A DNA stretch of 54,351 nucleotides from Bacteroidales bacterium (GTDB lineage Bacteria; Bacteroidota; Bacteroidia; Bacteroidales; Muribaculaceae). The notes under the pieces are model-generated. The model had not been told where the DNA came from. It saw only the letters and a list, made by a program, of their open reading frames with translations, and ran no database searches. Each line of letters opens with the position of its first letter. The stretch's first letter is position 1. The translations under genes were made by a program, and so were the position numbers. The DNA is taken from the NCBI GenBank assembly GCA_900770215.1, contig CAAGJW010000011.1:1-54351 (forward strand). Reading direction: 5' to 3'. This document shows, piece by piece, positions 1 to 7,879 of this stretch.

Positions 1-291
1 GGCTGGAAGTATTTCAAAAACATCGTTGAGACCGACTCTTTCCCGTCGACTACAGGTGTGGCCGAGGCAGTGGCGGGGGCACGCCCCATGATTGCGGCCG
101 ATGGCGGCAGCATAGTGGTGACTTTGCCCAAGGGGGCACAAGCTGGCGATGTGGAAGTGTATGGCACCGACGGGCGGTTCTTGCGTCGGACACCCGTGAC
201 TGGCCAGCGCACCGTGGTCGACATGTACAATGCGCCACGTGGCACCTACATCGTGCGCGCCGCCCATGCGGCAGCCAAGGTCGCACTGTGA
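1..291 (+). CDS. C-terminal end of a secreted BspA-like leucine-rich-repeat protein (partial)
   Basis: The gene enters from the left edge and is open from base 1 to the stop at 289-291, giving 96 residues. It begins GWKYFKNIVE, the sequence that normally ends the last repeat of BspA-type (LRR_5) surface proteins in Bacteroidales. After a short linker, the last 70 or so residues (IVVTLPKGAQAGDVEVYGTDG ... GTYIVRA ... KVAL) form a small beta-sandwich-like tail of the kind found at the C-terminus of secreted proteins in this order, often linked to surface sorting. The family assignment rests on these two segments only; the N-terminus and any signal peptide lie outside the window. The role, probably surface adhesion or binding, is inferred. 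Confidence 0.6.
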   Translation, partial: GWKYFKNIVETDSFPSTTGVAEAVAGARPMIAADGGSIVVTLPKGAQAGDVEVYGTDGRFLRRTPVTGQRTVVDMYNAPRGTYIVRAAHAAAKVAL

Positions 292-382
292 CAACCTGCA
301 AACTAAGATAAGGCGACCTCGTGTTTGAAGACGAGTTGTTCATCATAACCCCCAAAAAAGCAATAGCAAGCCAAGTAACTGA

Positions 383-495
383 CGCATCGACAGCAAGGCC
401 GGCCATGGCGGCGGCAAGCCGCTTTCAAAGCGCTTGGAGGAGACGGCCACATCTTTGCCTTCATCATGCACAACATGGGCATGAAAATGAAATAG
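383..495 (+). pseudogene. Decayed 3' remnant of a prolyl oligopeptidase (S9) gene
   Basis: Bases 383-448 read RIDSKAGHGGGKP followed by nine more residues. This matches the segment around the catalytic histidine of S9A prolyl oligopeptidases (KAGHGxGKP). The frame then breaks. One base further on, bases 451-495 read IFAFIMHNMGMKMK and a stop, which is the usual C-terminal end of such enzymes (xIFAFI...). A single missing base near 449 explains the shift. Upstream the frame meets TGA at 380-382, and only scraps such as QAK can be aligned, so the rest of the gene is gone or too eroded to read. This is a relic, not a functional gene. Confidence 0.65.
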
Positions 496-713
496 GTCTA
501 CTTTCCCCAACACCAAGGAGAAAAATTGAAAGCATCCATGCCCACACATTGCTGTGAGCATGGGTGCTTTGTGCATGTGTGGTGGGGTGCTTAACCCAGC
601 TCTATATCACTCACACAACGAGTCAAGAATTGCCCATAAGTAAAGGGGAAAAGGACAATACAATATTAACACATTTTTAGAACTACAGAACACTCGTGAA
701 TGTGTATTTTCTA

Positions 714-721
714 TAACTTTG
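714..721 (+). promoter_or_regulatory. Putative -7 box for the epimerase operon
   Basis: TAACTTTG matches the Bacteroidetes TAnnTTTG element and lies 39 bp before the ATG at 761. No clear TTG appears 19-21 bp upstream, so the -33 part is weak. Confidence 0.45.
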
Positions 722-760
722 CAAGTTGGAATTGAGATTATTACATTAAGTGTGCTCACG

Positions 761-1798
761 ATGAAAATACTATTGACAGGAGCTGCAGGGTTCATTGGTT
801 CTCACGCATTTACACAGCTCGCCCGTCGAGGCGACGAGGTGGTTGCGATCGACAACATCAACGACTACTATGACCAGCGATTGAAGTATGCCCGCTTGCG
901 GGAGATGGGATTTGCCCCCGACCAAGCCGACTGGGAAATGAACATAGTGACCAATGGGCGGTATCCGCAATGCCAATTCATACACATGGACATCAAGGAC
1001 AGCGACAAGATGGACAAGCTCTTCGGGCGTTTCCACTTCGACATGGTGATGAATTTTGCAGCCCAGGCAGGCGTGCGCTACTCGATTGCCAACCCCTATA
1101 CCTACTCGCTGAGCAACTTGCAAGGCTTTCTCAACGTGCTTGAGTGTTGCCGGCAGCATCATGTGCCCTCGCTGGTGTTTGCATCGTCGAGCTCGGTCTA
1201 CGGCATGAACACAAAGGTGCCATTCAGCGAGAGCGACAAGACCGACACCCCCGTGAGCCTCTATGCAGCCACCAAGAAGGCCGATGAGCTCATGGCCCAC
1301 TGCTACAGCAAGCTCTACGGCCTAAAGACAGTGGGACTGCGCTACTTCACCGTGTACGGGCCTTGGGGCCGCCCCGACATGGCCCCCATGCTCTTTGCGC
1401 GGGCCATAAGCCGCGGCGAGGAGATAAAGGTGTTTAACGGCGGCGACATGATACGCGATTTCACCTATATCGACGACATCGTGGCCGGCACCATGCTGGT
1501 GGCCGACAACATCGACCGCCTGGCCATGAGCCCCGAGGGAGTGCCTTACAACATTTTCAACATAGGCTGCGCCCACCCTGTGAAACTCATGGACTTCATA
1601 GGCGAGATAGAGCGGGCCTTGGGCACACGGGCTAAGTTGAAATTCATGCCCATGCAGCCAGGCGATGTATACCAAACACAGGCCGACGTGAGCAAGCTCG
1701 AGCACAGTGTGGGCTACAAGCCCCAGGTGATGCTGCACGAGGGCATAGCCCAGTTTATCGACTGGTACAAGAGCGACAAGAATCCCCTGCAGGCATGA
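761..1798 (+). CDS. UDP-glucuronate 4-epimerase-like NAD-dependent epimerase
   Basis: The product is a 345-residue extended short-chain dehydrogenase/reductase. It begins MKILLTGAAGFIGSH, the Rossmann NAD-binding glycine motif. It has the catalytic SSSVYG segment and YAATKK (the YxxxK pair), and the GLRYFTVYGPWGRPDM signature typical of UDP-glucuronate 4-epimerases (CapI/LspL type). Such enzymes interconvert UDP-glucuronate and UDP-galacturonate in the cytoplasm to supply envelope polysaccharide or lipid A modification. The ATG at 761 was chosen over an upstream ATG at 719 because the Rossmann motif must lie at the N-terminus and the -7 box overlaps 719. Its stop overlaps the next start (ATGA at 1795-1798), so it heads the lipid-modification operon. 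The exact substrate is inferred from the family. Confidence 0.85.
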   Translation: MKILLTGAAGFIGSHAFTQLARRGDEVVAIDNINDYYDQRLKYARLREMGFAPDQADWEMNIVTNGRYPQCQFIHMDIKDSDKMDKLFGRFHFDMVMNFAAQAGVRYSIANPYTYSLSNLQGFLNVLECCRQHHVPSLVFASSSSVYGMNTKVPFSESDKTDTPVSLYAATKKADELMAHCYSKLYGLKTVGLRYFTVYGPWGRPDMAPMLFARAISRGEEIKVFNGGDMIRDFTYIDDIVAGTMLVADNIDRLAMSPEGVPYNIFNIGCAHPVKLMDFIGEIERALGTRAKLKFMPMQPGDVYQTQADVSKLEHSVGYKPQVMLHEGIAQFIDWYKSDKNPLQA

Positions 1799-3408
1799 AA
1801 GAACGACACCTACTGATTCTGCTGGCGCTGCTCGTCGTGACCACCTTCTTTGTCAACAACAGCGCCCTGCCCACCGACATCATGGAGGCGCGCAACCTGG
1901 TGACCGCTCGCGAAATCGTGGCCGACGGCAACTGGATGGTGCCCACGATGAATGGCGAGCTGCGCCTCGAGAAGCCCCCACTGCCCACCTGGGTGGCTGC
2001 CGCTATCGAGAGCGTGGCACCCGACAACCTGGCAGCACAACGCGTGGCTCCAGGCATCATGGGCGTGGTGTGGACCGTGTATCTTGTACTGCTTGCCACA
2101 AAGGTGTCTCGACGCCGCAAGCTGGGATACATGGCAGGCATCGTGTTTCTCACGTGCTATCAAATTGTGCTCATGGGCCGCACGGCCACGTGGGACATCT
2201 ACTGTCACGCCTTCATGACGGGTGCAATCTACTACCTGTATTGTGGCTTGAGCGAGGACCGGTCGCGCCAGTGGCGCTACTTCCCTGCGGCAGGCATCAT
2301 GATGGGACTGTCGTTTCTCTCCAAGGGGCCCGTGTCGTTCTACGCCCTGCTGCTGCCGTGGCTCGTGGCGGCCATCGGCACGCTCAGGCTCTCGGCCCGA
2401 GGCAAGTGGAAGGGGCTGACGTGCATGATTGTGCTGTGTCTGGCTTTGAGCGCCGCATGGTACATCTATCTCTACGTTTTTGAGCCCGAAGCTGTGCAAC
2501 GGGTCATAGGCAAGGAGACTGGATCGTGGACCCACCGCAACGTGCGCCCGTGGTGGTACTACTGGCGCTACTTTGCCGAGATGGGCATCTGGGCCTTGCT
2601 CACACTGGCTGCACTGGCCCTGCGCTACTGGAAGCGCGTGCTGCCCGAGTGGCGTACCTACATGATGGCCGCCTTGTGGACCATTGCCTGCGTGGTGCTG
2701 CTATCATTCATGCCCGAGAAAAAATACCGCTACCTGCTGCCCGTGATGGCTCCCTGCGCCATAGCCGTGGCCTGCCTGGTCGAGCACATGCAAGAGGCCG
2801 ACGACAAGGCCAGTATCGTGCTGTGGCAAGTGCATCGCTGGCTCATTGCCGCGGTTGTGATTGCAATGCCTGTGGCAGTGTGGGTCATGAAGTTGCTGCC
2901 AGTGTGGCAGACTGTGATGCTCACCGTGCTGTGCCTGGCTCTGGCGGTGTATGAGGCCAGTCCCCTGCGGGGCGGCGGCCGGCCATGGCGCTTGCTACTG
3001 GGTGCTGCAGGAGCCTTCATGCTCATCGAGTGCTTTCTCATGGGCAGCATTGCCAAGATCATGGGCAATCCCGGCAGTCACAGCATAGCTGCCACACGCA
3101 ACATGCCCCGACTGCACGGCTTGCCGTTCTACTTCCCCCAGGGCGACTCGCTCAGAATCGAGATCGTGTATCAAGCCCACCGCAAGATACTGCCCCTCAA
3201 CATGGCCGACTCGGCCAACGTGGTGAACCACACGCCCATGGTGCTGGTCTCGACACGCTGGAACAGTGCAGTGCTCTCGCCCGCCATCCTGAGCCAAGTC
3301 GACACAATGCTGGTAGGCACCTACAACGACAACACGCGGCCACGAGGCTCCCGGCACTACCAGCAGTGTTTTGTCAACCACGTTACAATTATCAAAGCAA
3401 AGAAATGA
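1795..3408 (+). CDS. ArnT-like GT39 membrane glycosyltransferase
   Basis: The product is a 537-residue, strongly hydrophobic protein with about ten or more membrane segments. Near the N-terminus it carries DIMEARNLVTAREIVADGNW and then LRLEKPPLPTW, the periplasmic loop signature of the ArnT/PMT family (GT39/GT83), including the acidic residue and the KPP motif. These enzymes take a sugar from a polyprenyl-phosphate donor and transfer it, outside the cytoplasmic membrane, to lipid A or to protein. It overlaps both neighbours by 4 bases (ATGA). The next gene is a DPM1-like synthase that could make the polyprenyl-phosphate sugar, so donor and transferase appear to be encoded together. The acceptor and the sugar are not shown by the sequence. 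Confidence 0.85.
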   Translation: MKERHLLILLALLVVTTFFVNNSALPTDIMEARNLVTAREIVADGNWMVPTMNGELRLEKPPLPTWVAAAIESVAPDNLAAQRVAPGIMGVVWTVYLVLLATKVSRRRKLGYMAGIVFLTCYQIVLMGRTATWDIYCHAFMTGAIYYLYCGLSEDRSRQWRYFPAAGIMMGLSFLSKGPVSFYALLLPWLVAAIGTLRLSARGKWKGLTCMIVLCLALSAAWYIYLYVFEPEAVQRVIGKETGSWTHRNVRPWWYYWRYFAEMGIWALLTLAALALRYWKRVLPEWRTYMMAALWTIACVVLLSFMPEKKYRYLLPVMAPCAIAVACLVEHMQEADDKASIVLWQVHRWLIAAVVIAMPVAVWVMKLLPVWQTVMLTVLCLALAVYEASPLRGGGRPWRLLLGAAGAFMLIECFLMGSIAKIMGNPGSHSIAATRNMPRLHGLPFYFPQGDSLRIEIVYQAHRKILPLNMADSANVVNHTPMVLVSTRWNSAVLSPAILSQVDTMLVGTYNDNTRPRGSRHYQQCFVNHVTIIKAKK

Positions 3409-4133
3409 ACAAGACCAAAGAATACGATTTCACCATCATCGTCCCCATCTACAACGAAGAGGACAACATGGCCAACCTCGAGCAGCAGCTGAGCGCCTAC
3501 GTGGCCAAAGCCTCACTCAAAACTTGCGTGCTGCTCATCAACGATGGCTCGGCCGACGGCAGTCTGGCTCTCATCAAACAAGTGTGCCAGCGCCAGTCTC
3601 ACTTCTTCTATATCTCGAGCAATGCCAACCACGGGCTGAGCACCGCCATGAAGGCTGGCATCGATGCTGTCGAGAGCAAATATCTAGGTTATATCGACGC
3701 CGACCTGCAGACGCATCCCGACGACTTTGAAAAGCTCCTGCAATATGCCCCCACCACCCCACTGGTGACTGGCATACGCGCCAACCGCAAGGACTCGGGC
3801 TTCAAGAAACTGCAATCGCGCATCGCCAACGGCTTTCGCCGCAAGATGACCGGCGACACCGCCACCGACACGGGCTGCCCGCTCAAAGTGATGTGGACGA
3901 GTGTAGCCCGCAAGATACCCTTCTTCGACGGCATGCACCGCTTCCTGCCCGCCCTGTTTGCCCTCGAACATGCCGCGTTCAAGGAGGTGCCTGTGAATCA
4001 TTACCCCCGCGTGGCCGGCGTGTCAAAGTATCACCTGTGGAATCGCCTGGCCGGACCCTTCAAGGACTGCTTTGCCTATCGCTGGATGAAGCATCGCTAC
4101 ATCAACTACCACATCGACGACGCCAGCCTATGA
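3405..4133 (+). CDS. GT2 polyprenyl-phosphate glycosyltransferase, DPM1-like
   Basis: The product has 242 residues and a GT-A fold family 2 signature: DFTIIVPIYNEEDNM at the start, LLINDGSADGS for nucleotide binding, and YIDADLQTHPDD carrying the DxD metal site. It has no strong C-terminal membrane helices, so it resembles the short DPM1/ArnC-type core that charges undecaprenyl phosphate with a sugar. The start is the ATG of the ATGA overlap at 3405-3408; a longer open frame reaching 2985 lies inside the preceding gene in another frame and is not used. In this operon it most likely supplies the lipid-linked donor for the GT39 enzyme. Confidence 0.85.
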   Translation: MNKTKEYDFTIIVPIYNEEDNMANLEQQLSAYVAKASLKTCVLLINDGSADGSLALIKQVCQRQSHFFYISSNANHGLSTAMKAGIDAVESKYLGYIDADLQTHPDDFEKLLQYAPTTPLVTGIRANRKDSGFKKLQSRIANGFRRKMTGDTATDTGCPLKVMWTSVARKIPFFDGMHRFLPALFALEHAAFKEVPVNHYPRVAGVSKYHLWNRLAGPFKDCFAYRWMKHRYINYHIDDASL

Positions 4134-4759
4134 CTTCTTCATGGCTGGTATATGGATTAGGCTTCCTGGCACAGGGTTTCTTCTCGGCTCGCATGCTCGT
4201 GCAGTGGATCATGTCGGAGCGGGCCAAGAAAATTGTGTCGCCTGTTGTGTACTGGGTGTGTAGCTTAGCTGGCAGCATCCTGCTTTTCATTTATGGCTGG
4301 CTGCGCGACGATTTCTCTATCATCTTCGGGCAGCTCATCTCCTACTACATCTACATTTGGAACCTCAACATCAAGGGTGCGTGGCGGCAACTGCCAGTGG
4401 TGGCACGCGGTCTCATCTTTGCGTTGCCCATAGCGGCAGTGGCAGGCATGCTGGGCGACGCCAGCGCCTTTGTCGACAGTTTCTTTCACAATGCACAAGT
4501 ACCCCTGTGGCTACTCATCTTCGGGTCGGCAGGCCAGTTTATTTTCACCGTACGTTTCATCTACCAGTGGTACTACAGCTACCGTCGCCACGCCTCGATG
4601 CTGCCTGTCACCTTCTGGGTCATCAGCTTGGTGGGCTCGGGCATCATTGTGGCCTATGGCTGCCTGCGCCGCGACCCGGTGCTCATACTGGGCCAGTCGG
4701 TGGGCTTCGTTACCTACAGCCGCAACATCGTGATCGGCTTGCACTCTCCCCGTGGGTGA
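4130..4759 (+). CDS. Double LAB_N (lipid-A-disaccharide synthase N-terminal domain) membrane protein
   Basis: The product has 209 residues and two tandem copies of the LAB_N membrane domain (PF07578). Copy one covers about residues 2-80 (LGFLAQGFFSARMLVQW, then FGQLISYYIYIWNL). Copy two covers about 125-205 (FGSAGQFIFTVRFIYQW, then LGQSVGFVTYSRNI). The domain occurs at the N-terminus of some LpxB proteins and as stand-alone proteins next to DPM1-like and ArnT-like genes. Its biochemical role is unclear; a carrier-lipid or flipping function is a reasonable guess from context. It overlaps the GT2 gene by ATGA and ends the operon just before a strong hairpin. No LpxB catalytic domain follows. 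Confidence 0.85.
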   Translation: MTSSWLVYGLGFLAQGFFSARMLVQWIMSERAKKIVSPVVYWVCSLAGSILLFIYGWLRDDFSIIFGQLISYYIYIWNLNIKGAWRQLPVVARGLIFALPIAAVAGMLGDASAFVDSFFHNAQVPLWLLIFGSAGQFIFTVRFIYQWYYSYRRHASMLPVTFWVISLVGSGIIVAYGCLRRDPVLILGQSVGFVTYSRNIVIGLHSPRG

Positions 4760-4788
4760 GTGATGCAAGCCACCACCACACAATACAA

Positions 4789-4822
4789 CATTGGGGGGCA
4801 CGACATGTCGCGCCCCCCAATG
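4789..4822. terminator. Convergent terminator hairpin
   Basis: An 11-bp perfect stem (CATTGGGGGGC with its complement) closes a 12-nt loop between the end of the LAB_N gene and the end of the convergent DoxX gene. A T-rich run (4831-4840) follows on the plus strand. Confidence 0.75.
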
Positions 4823-4840
4823 CGTATATGTTAAATTTTT

Positions 4841-5263
4841 TCAATCAAGAAGACCGCCACGAGTGATAGCATACTTGCCGCCACCGGTGAAGATGAGCAC
4901 CACTGCACCCAGCAGATAAAGCATAGGGAGCTCAATGGCCCAACCGCCAGTTGCGGGGTCGACCGAGAAAATCTGCCCGAGGTGAGCCATGAGCACAGCC
5001 ACGGCCATGTTGCCGGCAAAGACCACTGCAGCAGCCCGCGTCCACAGCCCAGCTACAATCATGATAGAACCTGCCAACTCGGCAGCAAGCGAGAAGTAGG
5101 CAATGAAACCAGGCAGACCCATGCCCTCGAGCATGCCGCTGATGAAGCCCACACCGTTGATGAGCTTGCTCACACCGTGGAACAACATGAGTCCACCTAT
5201 CGTTAATCGCAGGAGCAACAGTCCAAAGTCGTTGTTGCGTAAAAAATTCTTGTCAATAGTCAT
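4841..5263 (-). CDS. DoxX-family membrane protein
   Basis: The product has 140 residues and four hydrophobic segments. LLLLRLTIGGLMLFHGVSKL is the first helix of the DoxX family (PF07681), followed by GFIAYFSLAAELAGSIMIVAGLWTR and FAGNMAVAVLMAHL. Members sit in the cytoplasmic membrane; some are linked to thiosulfate oxidation or to redox homeostasis, but the role of this copy cannot be told. The start at 5263 was chosen because AGGAAAT lies just upstream and a promoter lies at 5282-5312; a longer frame from 5320 would run through that promoter. It is probably transcribed alone. Confidence 0.85.
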   Translation of the reverse strand: MTIDKNFLRNNDFGLLLLRLTIGGLMLFHGVSKLINGVGFISGMLEGMGLPGFIAYFSLAAELAGSIMIVAGLWTRAAAVVFAGNMAVAVLMAHLGQIFSVDPATGGWAIELPMLYLLGAVVLIFTGGGKYAITRGGLLD

Positions 5264-5281
5264 ATTTCCTAAATTTTTTTG

Positions 5282-5312
5282 CAAAGTTAAGCCATCGACC
5301 CATATTACACAA
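5282..5312 (-). promoter_or_regulatory. Promoter of the DoxX gene
   Basis: On the minus strand TTG is followed after 20 bp by TAACTTTG, which matches the Bacteroidetes consensus. The -7 box ends 19 bases before the start codon. Confidence 0.6.
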
Positions 5313-5485
5313 GAGCGCACCAGGGAGTGGCATAGTTACCAAACGGTAAGAAATGCAGTAATACAGTAACATTGTGTCAGTATTTTAATATATTTTAACT
5401 ATACCTGCTCGATCGAAAACACAACCTCGACACAATGAACTTCGCATTTTGAGAAAGAAGATACCTGATTTTATGAATTTTGTTA

Positions 5486-5493
5486 TATATTTG
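5486..5493 (+). promoter_or_regulatory. Putative -7 box for the small barrel protein
   Basis: TATATTTG matches TAnnTTTG and sits 88 bases before the ATG at 5581. A convincing -33 partner is not visible. The rest of the 5264-5580 gap is AT-rich and holds no gene. Confidence 0.45.
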
Positions 5494-5580
5494 CACACAG
5501 AATTAAGACAAGCATCAAGACACACGAGAGCAACATTGCTCTTGGAATACTAATAAATAACAAAAAACTTAATCCCAGAC

Positions 5581-6201
5581 ATGAAGAAAAAAATACTTTC
5601 GACTATGATGCTGTGTGCATGCATGACAGCCATGGCACAGCATGCACCTGGCACCGTAACCGTGCAGCCCAAGGTAGGCCTTAACATCACCAGCCTGACC
5701 GATGCCGAAGACACCGACCCCCGCTTTGGTGTGGCTGCCGGAGCCGAACTGGAGTACCAAGTCAACTCGTTCTTCTCCATCTCGGGCGGAGCACTCTACT
5801 CGATGCAAGGCTTGAAGGGAGGCGATGAAACGGGCTTGACCATGAAGCTCGACTACATCAACGTTCCCATCATGGCCAACTTCTATGTGGTAAAGGGGCT
5901 TGCACTCAAGGCAGGTATCCAACCTGGATTCAACGTCAACAGCAAGTTATCGGCCTCTGACGGTAAGGTTTCGGGCTCGGTCGACATGGGCGACATCACC
6001 AAGACCGTAGATTTCTCAATACCTGTGGGCATCTCCTATGAGTACAAAAACTTTGTGGTCGATGGGCGCTACAACCTGGGGCTAACCAAAGTGTTCAAAG
6101 ACAAAGAATTGAATGTGGGTGGCGAGAGCCTCGACTTCAGCGGAGCCGACAGCAAGAACTCGGTGTTCCAGTTCACGGTGGGCTACAAGTTTAAGCTCTA
6201 A
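5581..6201 (+). CDS. Outer-membrane beta-barrel protein (porin-like, PF13568 type)
   Basis: The product has 206 residues. A signal peptide is clear (MKKKILSTMMLCACMTAMAQ, cleavage after AMA or AQ). The mature part has alternating hydrophobic strands such as VTVQPKVGLNITSL, FGVAAGAELEYQVNSFFSISGGALYS and NFYVVKGLALKAGIQPGFNV, and ends FQFTVGYKFKL with aromatic or hydrophobic last strand residues. This is the pattern of the eight-stranded outer_membrane beta-barrel family common in Bacteroidetes. The function is unknown; such proteins are often abundant surface antigens. It is monocistronic, with its own -7 box and a terminator hairpin behind it. Confidence 0.8.
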   Translation: MKKKILSTMMLCACMTAMAQHAPGTVTVQPKVGLNITSLTDAEDTDPRFGVAAGAELEYQVNSFFSISGGALYSMQGLKGGDETGLTMKLDYINVPIMANFYVVKGLALKAGIQPGFNVNSKLSASDGKVSGSVDMGDITKTVDFSIPVGISYEYKNFVVDGRYNLGLTKVFKDKELNVGGESLDFSGADSKNSVFQFTVGYKFKL

Positions 6202-6228
6202 GCGCTGCTTGAAACACGACTGAATCAA

Positions 6229-6276
6229 CGAGGCGCGCCGACACCTGCACAGTGTTGACACGCCTCGATAATTTTT
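6229..6276. terminator. Convergent terminator hairpin
   Basis: CGAGGCG at 6229-6235 pairs with CGCCTCG at 6261-6267, with further imperfect pairing inward and ATAATTTTT following on the plus strand. It separates the barrel gene from the convergent secreted-protein pair. Confidence 0.6.
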
Positions 6277-6297
6277 AGGTCGCAAGAGGCTGAAACT

Positions 6298-7845
6298 CTA
6301 TTTCAAAATCTTCTTGCCATCGACGATGATAACCTGCCCCCGGGTTGAAGCGTCGACTCGGCGACCCTGCAAGTCATAGGCTTGGCCACTGCCTTGCGGC
6401 CAGCCTGAGGTCTTGACTGCATCGATGCCCGTGGTGCAGATGGGCGAACGACGCTCCACCCCATTGCAGCGATAGATAGACTGCACGCCAAGCTGCTCCT
6501 CGCGCAACGGCTGGTAAATGTAGACCTGGCGCACATAGGCACCCATACTTTGCACGTCGCTGTCGCGATATTCAAACGGGATCTCGGTCATGTCGGCCTT
6601 CAGGTCCTTGTAGGCTCCTGTGGTGAGGGTGAAAGGCTTCCCGTCGACATAGATGACATAGAAAAGACTGTCGGGGTTGATGTAGTTGCCGTCGACATCG
6701 AACGGCGGAACCTCAAACTTGAAGTAGGCATAGGCATCGTTGCCGGCATCGAACACGTAGTAGCGCTGTATCGACGGCGTGGCTGGCGTGGCCGGCAGGC
6801 TCTGAAACTCGTAGAACGATGGATTGAGCCAGAACGTGGCCTTGGCAGGATTGGGCTCATCGGGGCCAGCATTGATAATCATTGCTGCGGCAGGATCGGC
6901 CGAGGCAAACCGGCGGCGCTGGCTGTCGAAAGTCAACTCAAGCTGCCCTGTGGGCTGGAGTAGCTGTTGCTGCTCGTCGTAGAGAGCCGACATAAAATAC
7001 ATGTAGTGGAGCAGCGACACTGTGTCGACACCCAGATACTGCCCATATTTCATGACAGCCTTTTCGCCGTCGATGTTGCCCACAATCCACTGGCTGGCAC
7101 CGGGTGGTGACAGGGGGTTGCGCAAGTACACCTTGCCATCGCTCACCGTTCCCTTTGTCATCTTGTAGGTTTCGCCCAGATAGGGGTCGGTGTAGTTAAG
7201 CACATAGTCCTTGACAGCGGCCTCAGCACTCGCGGGCAACACATTGGGCACGCCGCTGAAAGAGTCGACACGCACGTCCTTCTCGGCTACAAGCCCCCAC
7301 GTGAAGTCGTCGGTGATCATGCCCAGATAGCGATCGTTGTCGACCTGCTTGAGCACGCCGTCGTTGAGCGTGAAGCGCATAGTGTAGTCGGTCGCGCCTG
7401 CCACAGTGTCGGGCTGCAGGAAAACGTCTCCAGGCTTCTTCACCATGGGAAAAGCATAGAACATAAACGACTCGACCTGGCCATCGTAGTCGGGAATCTG
7501 AAGCTCATAGATGGCTTGGGGCAAGTGGGCCACGAGCGTGTCGCCATTGCCCCGCTGCAGCTTCAAGTAGCAATTGTCCTTTACAGCGGCCAGCGGGCGA
7601 TAGAGATAGACATCGCCATTGTCGGCCAGCACATATTTGCTATAGGCATACCGGTCGGCAATAATGTCGTAATCCTCTTCGGAATACTGCATGAGAATCG
7701 TCGTCGAGCGCTTGAACATGTCGTGCATAATGCCCTTGGGAGGCTCGGTGATGAGGGTGGGGTCGAAAACCACGCCTTGCTGTCCCGAGGCCGATGCGGC
7801 GGCAAGTAAAATGACCGCCGGCAAGATAATGCTTTTGATCTTCAT
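6298..7845 (-). CDS. Secreted protein of unknown function with C-terminal sorting-like tail (paralogue A)
   Basis: The product has 515 residues. A signal peptide is present (MKIKSIILPAVILLAAASASG). The body contains paired stretches such as VYLYRPLAAVKDNCYLKLQRGNGDTLVAHLP and VYLRNPLSPPGASQWIVGNIDG, suggesting repeated beta-rich modules. The end reads AYDLQGRRVD ... GQVIIVDGKKILK, the tail seen on many secreted Bacteroidales proteins. The ATG at 7845 was preferred over a GTG at 7875 because it starts the signal peptide directly. It lies 34 bases downstream of a paralogue with the same layout (7880-9556), so both probably come from one duplication and one transcript. No enzymatic motif is seen. 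Confidence 0.7.
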   Translation of the reverse strand: MKIKSIILPAVILLAAASASGQQGVVFDPTLITEPPKGIMHDMFKRSTTILMQYSEEDYDIIADRYAYSKYVLADNGDVYLYRPLAAVKDNCYLKLQRGNGDTLVAHLPQAIYELQIPDYDGQVESFMFYAFPMVKKPGDVFLQPDTVAGATDYTMRFTLNDGVLKQVDNDRYLGMITDDFTWGLVAEKDVRVDSFSGVPNVLPASAEAAVKDYVLNYTDPYLGETYKMTKGTVSDGKVYLRNPLSPPGASQWIVGNIDGEKAVMKYGQYLGVDTVSLLHYMYFMSALYDEQQQLLQPTGQLELTFDSQRRRFASADPAAAMIINAGPDEPNPAKATFWLNPSFYEFQSLPATPATPSIQRYYVFDAGNDAYAYFKFEVPPFDVDGNYINPDSLFYVIYVDGKPFTLTTGAYKDLKADMTEIPFEYRDSDVQSMGAYVRQVYIYQPLREEQLGVQSIYRCNGVERRSPICTTGIDAVKTSGWPQGSGQAYDLQGRRVDASTRGQVIIVDGKKILK

Positions 7846-7879
7846 GTCGAATAAATGGCATTGGACGTATTTCACATGA

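Larger units (their letters stand above)
292..760. other. Intergenic region with gene relic, inverted repeat and promoter
   Basis: No intact gene is seen in these 469 bases. They hold the prolyl-oligopeptidase relic (383-495), an inverted repeat (CCACACAT at 542-549 with ATGTGTGG at 575-582, no T-run after it), and an AT-rich stretch leading to the -7 box at 714-721. Short open frames here have no family resemblance. Confidence 0.6.

Noticed and set aside
321..557. 78-codon open frame on the plus strand
   Set aside because: It lies over the prolyl-oligopeptidase relic in a different frame from the readable homology.
542..582. Inverted repeat CCACACAT/ATGTGTGG as a terminator
   Set aside because: No T-run follows on either strand and no gene ends just before it except the relic.
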